Source: Halocafeteria seosinensis
Lineage: Eukaryota; Sar; Bigyra; Bicosoecida
DNA length: 18,268 nt
Assembly: GCA_001687465.1 (NCBI GenBank)
Contig: LVLI01002226.1
Coordinates: 1 to 18,268, forward strand
Direction of reading: 5' to 3'
The position numbers and the translations under genes are program-made. How positions within the stretch are numbered: the stretch's first letter is position 1; each line of letters begins with the position of its first letter. Below the pieces are notes generated by a model that saw only the letters and a list, made by a program, of their open reading frames with translations, was not told the origin of the DNA and ran no database searches. Shown in pieces: positions 9,697-16,404 of this stretch.

Positions 9697-9902
9697 GCAA
9701 GAACACCAACAGGGGAAATGCGTCGATGGAGGTCGATTGTGAAGAGTCCCAAACACGTAATGTGTGTGAGTACCATATTCATGGAAATGTGCGTTTGGCA
9801 AGAACACCAACAGGCGAAATGCGTCAATGGAGGTCGATTGTGAAGAGTCACAAACACCTAATGTGTGTGAGTACCATATTCTTATATTCAAAATGTGCGT
9901 TT
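9697..9902 (+). repeat. 101-bp tandem repeat, two copies
   Basis: Copy 1 is 9697-9797 and copy 2 begins at 9798, both opening GCAAGAACACCAACAGG. They differ at a few positions, and copy 2 carries about five extra bases near its end (TTATATTCAAAATG against ATGGAAATG). The array sits where the rest of the duplicated small gene would be expected. It encodes nothing recognisable on either strand. Confidence 0.85.
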
Positions 9903-9914
9903 GTCTTGCCTCCT

Positions 9915-10032
9915 GTTCATCTACTCGTGGGTTCATACTCGCAGCAGCGTCAAAGAGTTTCTGTTTCTTCCTCCGAGTTCCTGTGGTCCTGGGAGACATG
10001 AATGGCGCTCTTCTGGTCGTGCGCAATCTCAT
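9915..10032 (-). pseudogene. 5' fragment of the small 138-aa gene
   Basis: From ATG 10032 the minus strand reads MRLRTTRRAPF, then MSPRTTGTRRKKQKL. This is very close to the N-terminus of the intact gene at 5204, including the NLS. Similarity also extends about 40 bases upstream of the ATG (AAGAAGCAAAT). It fades after about 40 codons near 9915, where the 101-bp tandem repeat begins, so the acidic and helical C-terminal half is missing. The open frame runs on into the repeat with unrelated residues. The spacing to GLUG copy B (about 1.46 kb, divergent) mirrors that of the intact gene to copy A (1.22 kb), so it was duplicated together with the GLUG gene. Confidence 0.7.
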
Positions 10033-10394
10033 TCTGTGTGTGCATGTACACGATAGGAAGAAGCAAATTCCACTAATTGAACTGAAAGCATTGCGTGAAA
10101 ACACTGAGTTCGGAGTGTGAGTTGGGAGGACCTGGCGAGCTGCACAATATATTGCCGACAGTTTGCCCCGGAATACGGGTTACTGACACTCCGATTGGGA
10201 ATAAAAGAACCAAACATCTGGCTGGTGTTTTGCATGGCAACGTACTGTTGAAGAAGCAACTGTGGACTCAGCGATGCGGGGGCCAATCGTTGGCTGAAAT
10301 ATTGAGGGGCGATATTGAAGCACCCCCAGTTAAGAAACAAGAACAGGATAAATGGTAGAAGTATCAGATGCTTGACCGAGGCACTGGCTGCCAT
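10029..10394 (-). CDS. Possible small secreted protein, unsupported
   Basis: This is a 121-codon frame whose N-terminus has the form of a signal peptide: a Lys, then LILLPFILFLFLNWGC, then a polar mature part with no recognised domain. The stop overlaps the ATG of the small-gene fragment at 10032. The matching interval near copy A does not obviously contain it, so there is no conservation support. It may be a chance ORF. Confidence 0.2.
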   Translation of the reverse strand: MAASASVKHLILLPFILFLFLNWGCFNIAPQYFSQRLAPASLSPQLLLQQYVAMQNTSQMFGSFIPNRSVSNPYSGANCRQYIVQLARSSQLTLRTQCFHAMLSVQLVEFASSYRVHAHTE

Positions 10395-11491
10395 TAGGAA
10401 TGCATGCGTGGAGTTCAGGATCTAGAAAAGAAGCACTTCCTGGGTGAGGAACTACATCAGCCGCGAGAGAAAGGTTGTGATGTGGATGAAGAACGTCACA
10501 GTTGGTGTGGCCGCCCTGTAACACTTTGCGTGATGCGAGATTCTGTTTTTGCAAAGCACGTTATGAGCACGCTGCCATCCACCGTTGGAACCACCAATGG
10601 ACCAACCATGGAGGCAGGACTTCCCCGCGAACTCCGGGAAAGCTTATGGACACTGATATGGTACCCGACTTGAATACGAGTGGATATATTGGAACTGGAT
10701 AGATGAAAAACAGTTAAGCATGTAATGTTCAGTCATCCTGTTGAACCGCTTGAACCGGGATTCCTACGTAGTTTCGGACACACATACACAGATGTGACAG
10801 ATTTTTCGAGTGTGAACCCTGTGCAAGCAGTTATGAGTTCCGACGACTCTCTGCTTCCACTTGGTCAATCCATTGACGATGTTTGAAATGATGTTCGTAT
10901 TCAATTATTTCAATGAGTTCGTAGCTCCCTATCACGCACTCCCGACAATCAGCCCCATGTGAGCGCCCAATGGCATTGGGGCATACAATATACGCATCGG
11001 ATTCTGTCTTTTCCTCCCATACCTCAAAGGTCCATGTTATTTTGTAGAGAATACCAATCTCGGAAATCCTTGTGTAGGCTTCCAAATGTACTGTACAATC
11101 ATTCGCGCTCACTTGCTGGTCGTTTCGACATAAAATTTATCCCAAAGCGACAACCATGCAACAAGAGCTAATATTATTGGAACCGTCTCATGACAAGTAG
11201 TAATGGTACAAACTGGAAATTCTGCTATAGTAACTTTGTACTCTGAAGACTCAGGACTTGTTCCGACGGCTCGCAGTGCTCGGGCGACAGCCACTGAGCT
11301 TTGAGGACACTATGCAACTTGTGTGCAACATTGATGCCCAAAATACAAAACCAAAGAAGGAGTGCTTGTAAGAGAGTTGTTCTTCTAAAGCACCAACACC
11401 GGCAAAGCAGGAACCACAGGAAGAAAAAACAAGCCAGGGAACAGACCGGGAGAAAACGCAAAAAGACCGTTCTTTTCCAAGGCGACTAACC
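10395..11491. other. Intergenic region before GLUG copy B
   Basis: No confident gene. A minus-strand frame at 11112-10831 reads like protein (ITWTFEVWEEKTESDAYIVC, then ELIEIIEYEHH, about 93 residues) but begins with GTG rather than ATG and would need an upstream exon. I recognise no domain in it. From 11123 to the ATG at 11492 the sequence is the duplicated promoter-side block. Confidence 0.35.
11123..11491 (+). repeat. Promoter-side duplicated block, copy 2
   Basis: It begins with the same 17-mer as 6034-6050 and shows patchy matches throughout to the block before copy A, including GGACACTATGCA and GTTCTTCT..AGCACC. It is much more diverged than the repeat-coding parts of the two genes. 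It is the likely promoter and leader of copy B. Confidence 0.6.
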
Positions 11492-14205
11492 ATGATGGCA
11501 CGAACCGGAAACTATAGACCATCTTTGGCCACCTTGCTATGGGTGCTTATGTTGATAGGGTTTGCTTTCATGGCTGTCCGTCCTCGCTTGATAATTGATT
11601 CTGATCCGGATCAAAAGAAACTGGACTTTCCCAAACTGAATGAGCAACGCAAGGTATTTCCTGCCGCTGGTTCTTCTCCTTTTAGAAATCTACTATGTCG
11701 ATTCGGTACAAGTCTTTGGAGAATGACCCAGTAAGTCAACCGGCATGTAGGCTGGTCTATTCTGCTCATCCTCACTCGGCCGTTCGCAGCAAACGGCAAA
11801 GCAACAATATCCAACTCTCCTCTGTGCCGATCGTATCGTTGTTGCTAGAGAAAGAGGTCCACAGTTTGGAATCTGCGGAATATTGGTATTGCATACTTGA
11901 GGGAAATACGCCAACAAGAAAGGGGCTCGCATGCACGACTGTTGTGAAAGATACAGCTGAACCGCTACAATCCAAAGCCATAGAGATGCAGCATCTTGGA
12001 TCGTCTAAGTTTATGACCCCCAAAATGTTCAAGGGTTGTTTCTTTGAGGTTATACTGGCGTACGAAACGGTGAACAACTTCGTCCGTAATCGGCCAGCTG
12101 GTATGCCAGGAACGCATAACTTCCAAGAGCAAACGAGCTTTCTTATCACCCAGTCAGTTGTCCAGTTATGTATACCCCCCGGAGATACGGTTTATATAAG
12201 ACACAGCAAAATGGTGAATGATGTAGATGGAGCCCATAGTGACCGACACATTGTCTCCAGGTTCTCAACAACCGCTGAGCCTAACTTCGGGCGCATGCTG
12301 CTACTTGGATTCCATAACTCGACTTTCCCGACGGAGAACTCCCTGCTTGCTTCATTCAGTTTGCTCATCACAATATTTCAAGTTTTATCATGGGTATTTA
12401 AGTTTCTGAACGACAAGAGTTTGGTTGCTTCTGGAGACGATTGCTCTCCAGCTCCAAGTAGTAACACTTTGGAAAGCACTCATTGTTCTTTTCTGTTACA
12501 GTGTACTAAGGCCCAATTCCAGGCACTGATATGGCCAGTACAACCTAGTACAAAAACGAAGCGGTTGCAGCATCATGCGCCAGATTTGGAAAAGTCATTA
12601 AATTACACTCTGCCAACTACCAACGTCACTGCATCACCAAGGAAGGCTATGATAATGTCATTGCTTTTCGGTTGCATCTTCTCGACCGAGGCAGCGGCAA
12701 CAGGAATAGATTTACGCCCCACTATTCGGAATGGACAGGAATCCTGTTTTCACTTTAGTTGGGACCAAAACCAGTTTGAAATGAATTGTAGTGTGTTGGT
12801 GTGGAGTGATCACGGTTATGCGCCCAACGACTATATTTCGTTGGATGCGAATGAGGTCTTTGATGGTGGTCGGCAGAATGGTCACATAATAGATCTGAAC
12901 GGAATAACAGGTTTCGAAGGATTGTTCAAGATACTAGGAAGTGTTGCATCGTTTGATCAAGCTCCCTTGGTTCGAAACATTGATGTTAGGAATGGATCAA
13001 CTGCAGACTACGGTGGATTCATTGTCCAGCAACGGCAGAAATTCTTTATCATAGAGTCATGTAGCTCATCAGGAGGTGTTACCGGTTCTTATAGTGGTGG
13101 GATATGTGGTTATCGAAGTAGTAATGATAATGGTCAAATCAAGATATCAAATTCGTATTCGACAGGGAGGATACTGGGTTCGAGTGCAGGTGGTATTACA
13201 GGAAGTCAAGTAGGATACAATCATGGGATTGTCAATATCACGGATTGTTATTCCACTGGAAATATTGAAGGACAATGGGCAGGTGGTATTTGTGGAAATA
13301 CTGCTGGACATACGAATGGCCAAGTGTATATAACTCGTTCCTATTCCACGGGAGATATCATTCGTCAACAGAGTGGTGGTATTGTGGGTAGTACTGCTGG
13401 CCATACCAATGGATTCGTTTATATCAAGGAATGTTATAGTATGGGACAAATAGCTGCAGATGATAGTGGAGGAATTAGCGGATCACATACAGGACACAAT
13501 GAGGGTAAAGTATATATTATAGATTGTTATACACGAGGAGAGATTAGTGGCATATTCAGTGGAGGTATTTCTGGAGCAAGGACAGGAGGATCGGGCTCAT
13601 ATTCTACAGGCGATGTATACATCACGAATACATATGCATCAGGTGCAGTTACGCGTACGGATGCTGGGGGAGTTATAGGAGAGATACAGAGTGAAGCAAA
13701 TGGTACTATTGAAGTGAAATACTCGGTATACGATGGCAGTGGAAGGGCAGTGTCGATGGTAGGAGTGGATGATGGCGGCAAGCTTGCAGAAACAGGAAAT
13801 TCGGACAACTTGACAGATATTCATGGACAACTGTATCAACGGGGTGGATGGTCTGATGATGTATGGGCTCTAGGTGCGACAGGTGTCGCTACTGATGACG
13901 TGGAAGAGAATTTGCCGATTCTACGCTTTCAATTAGCACCGCCATCCCCTACTCCTTCACCCATGTTCACTCCATCAACGGCAAGATTAGAATCTTCTTC
14001 AAGCACCTCCACATCTTCCGGGTCACCGAACCAACCCAAAAGCGAATCTTCGACAACTCCAGGGGTAGATACTTCAGAGACTGCGATACCGAATGCCACC
14101 GGCGGAAGCACGGTGGTGAAGAGACTTCCCTTGGTACGATGTGGCAAGTCAACTATGAGACGTGTATTTAGGAAGGTCGCGCATAAGCGAAGTACTGGGA
14201 CCTAA
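11492..14205 (+). CDS. GLUG-like repeat surface protein, copy B (intact)
   Basis: join(11492..11730, 11790..14205) gives 884 aa. Residues 11-27 (LATLLWVLMLIGFAFMAV) form a signal anchor after a short basic N-terminus. Residues 30-360 have no recognised domain but are conserved in frame with copy A, including LCIPPGDTVY and a second hydrophobic stretch (about 263-285). An internal signal-like SLLFGCIFSTEAAATG (about 367-382) precedes a domain containing ESCF, NDYISLDANEVFDGGR and IDLNGITGFEGLF. Six to seven GLUG-like repeats of about 32 residues (about 509-720) follow the pattern AGGI.G...G...G.V.I..CYSTG.I and probably form a beta-solenoid. Then come NLTDIHGQLY..GGW and LPILRFQ, a short Ser/Thr/Pro linker (about 793-843) and a basic tail (RCGKSTMRRVFRKVAHKRS). 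GLUG motifs are known in bacterial adhesins and IgA proteases; a surface-binding role is inferred. Confidence 0.75.
11731..11789 (+). other. 59-nt intron in GLUG copy B
   Basis: The donor GTAAGTCAACC and the acceptor CGTTCGCAG flank a codon split 2+1 (CA plus C, His), joining WRMT to KRQSNN. The exon edges and phase match copy A. Without splicing, exon 1 would end at TAA two bases into the intron. Confidence 0.75.
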
Positions 14206-14372
14206 CCGACTGGCATTGTACACGAGCTCAGTGATTTCCGATGCAAATGAGACAAAGAGAGACTGTGGTGAAATGAGAGTGCTTTACCAGGAAATCCGGT
14301 TAGGCCCAACAGAGCATCACACACATTTCATTTCCTATTAAACTGCCGAAGGCAAATGGAAAACACTACAAC
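14206..14372 (+). repeat. 3'-flank repeat after copy B and junction to copy D
   Basis: The stretch matches the sequence after copy A up to GGCAAATGG (about 14359). It then switches near 14373 into the middle of another GLUG gene (GCAGACTACGGTGG, equivalent to about 13001 in copy B). The junction is the 5' breakpoint of the truncated copy D. Confidence 0.7.
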
Positions 14373-15764
14373 AACGGCAGACTACGGTGGGTTTATTGTC
14401 CAACAGCAGCAGAAATTCTTTATCATAGATTCATGTAGCTCATCAGGAGATATTGCTAATGGTTCAGGTGGTGGTATATGTGATCATGGTGGTGGCCACA
14501 TCAAGATATCGAATTCGTATTCCACAGGGAGGATACTGGCAGTATTACTGGGTTGGCATGCAGGTGGTATTGCAGGAGAACGGTAGGAGCAATACCAATA
14601 CACACGGAGAACGTGTAGGAGACGATCATGGGATCGTCAATTTCACAGATTGTTATTCCACTGGAACCATTGAAAGAGGAAAGGCAGGTGGTGTTTGTGG
14701 AAACGCTGCTGGTCATAAGAGTGGTCAAGTGTATGTAATCCGTTCTTATTCCAAAGCAGATATCATTCCTGGTACTGACAGGGGTGGTTGTATTGTGGGT
14801 CGTGGTGCTGTTCATACCAATGGTTTCGTTTGTGTCACGGAATGCTATATTATGGGTCCCTAAAATATCTGCAGATGATAGTGGAGGAATTAGTGGAGCA
14901 TAAGTAGCATACGATGCGGGTGAAGTACATATTATACATTGTTATACACGAGGAGATATTAGTGACACGCATGCAGGAGGTATTAGAGGAGGGTCGGGCT
15001 CAGATGCTACAGGTGATGTATACATCACCGATACATATGCATCAGGTGCATTCACTGGTACAGATGTTGGTGGGATTATAGGGACTATAGACAGTACAGC
15101 AACTGGTACAATTGAAGTGTAATACTCAGTATACGAGGAGCAGCGTCGATCGTAGGAGTGGATGATGGCAGCAATCGTGCAGAGATAGGAAATTCGGATA
15201 GTTTGACAGACATACAGGGGCAACAGGGAGGCTGGTCTGGTGACGTACGGACTCTGGATCGTTAATGATGACGCAGAGACAATCTGCCGATTCTGCGCTT
15301 TCAGTTACCACCGAGTTCTGGCCCTTCACCCATGTCCACTCCATCAACTACAAAGACAAGGTCGGAGACTGCTTCAAGTACCTCCACAGTGTCCACACGT
15401 TCTGTCAGTGCTACTTCATCGTAGAGCCCACAGGGAACATTTACAGCCAGTTCCACATCAACCTCTGTGCCCCGCCTACCACCAGGAGATTGGAATCCCC
15501 TTCAAGTATCTCCACAGTTCCGGGTCGCACGACCAGCCGAAAACTGAATTGTCGTCAACCCCAGGAGTAAATGCTTCGGAAAATGCGACACAGCATGTCA
15601 CCGAGCGAACTATGATGATGAAGAGACTTCCTCTGGTTCGATCTGGCAAGCCAAGTATGAGACGTGAGTCCAGAAAGGTTTCGCTTAAACGAAACACTGG
15701 GACTTTACTGACTGACGTTGTACAAGTGCTCTATCATTTTCGAAGCAAACGGAGACTGAAATGA
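14373..15764 (+). pseudogene. GLUG-like repeat protein, copy D, 5'-truncated and decayed
   Basis: This copy has no promoter, exon 1 or N-terminal half. It starts within ADYGGFIVQQ..KFFIIDSCSSSG, just before the repeats. Lesions relative to copy B include an insertion of about 30 nt near 14576-14621 bringing TAG (14584), extra bases at about 14857 producing TAA, an in-frame TAA at about 14903, AAA to TAA at about 15120, deletions near 15135 and 15220, and a TAG in the Ser/Thr/Pro region (about 15421). The tail (RLPLVRSGKPSMRRESRKV, ending KRNTGT) is still recognisable, but the usual stop has become TTA and the frame runs on to TGA at 15762-15764. Its linker is closer to copy A than to copy B, which has lost about 100 bases there. 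It is too damaged to encode the protein. Confidence 0.85.
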
Positions 15765-16404
15765 GGTTGCTTATAATTTGGGGTACAGAAATCCAGACTT
15801 CAACAACCCAATCCTTGCGTCCCGAAGTTCCTCCAACTTATACATGATGAGAAAACGACACCTATTGTTACTCCAAGGTAAGTATGAAATACTATCAATC
15901 CAAACGAACATATTTACGATATTTGATATCGGTGTACTGTCGTTGGGTAAACTACAGTACGTGATAAGTACCGGTACGACTTGCTTGACTCGGCTCACTC
16001 GCCGTGATCTTGCAGTGTTGTCATATCTTCCATATTCGATGGTTGTGACAGGTAATATCCCGAAAGGACGATAGCACCCGGTTAGGATGGTACTGCTTCC
16101 ACTGCCGATGGCGGTATTGTGGGAAAAGGTTGAGAGAAACGGGCAAGGAAACATCCACTACTCAGTGCCTAACGGTTTTGAGAAATAACCCGAGCGTCGC
16201 ACGCCATATATAGAGCAAGGACTTTTCACTTTTAATAAAAAACGGTAGGTGTTTTATTAAAATACGTACAGCCCTTCAGTCCAGTGCTCGGAAGTGCGAC
16301 GTTTTTCGTTTGCTAGGCAACGAGGTTCCTGCCTCCCGTGTCTTGGATACATGAATCAAAGCTGATCGAGCCTGTCTCGGCCCAGAGCGATGTGGCGTAT
16401 CATA
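15765..16404. other. Intergenic region between convergent copy D and the membrane GLUG gene
   Basis: The region is 640 bases long. Overlapping frames of about 98 codons (+) and 127 codons (-) cover 15771-16154 with no recognisable domain, so neither is called. The distal part holds an AT-rich inverted repeat (16230-16262) nested inside a second short inverted repeat, CGTCGCAC (about 16194) and GTGCGACG (about 16294). Confidence 0.45.
16230..16262. terminator. Bidirectional poly(A)-signal inverted repeat
   Basis: TTTTAATAAAA (16230-16240) and TTTTATTAAAA (16252-16262) are perfect reverse complements around an 11-nt spacer. Each strand therefore reads AATAAA. It lies about 145 bases beyond the stop of the minus-strand GLUG gene and downstream of copy D on the plus strand, a sensible place for a shared 3'-end signal. 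The assignment rests on the motif alone. Confidence 0.5.

Noticed and set aside
13147-13449. Minus-strand open frames rich in Thr, Ile and Ser inside copy B
   Set aside because: These are antisense shadows of the glycine-rich repeats, without any domain features, and they recur wherever the repeats occur.
13076-13800. CRISPR-like or other DNA repeat array
   Set aside because: The periodicity of about 95 bases is that of protein repeats with diverged codons, and the frame stays open throughout.
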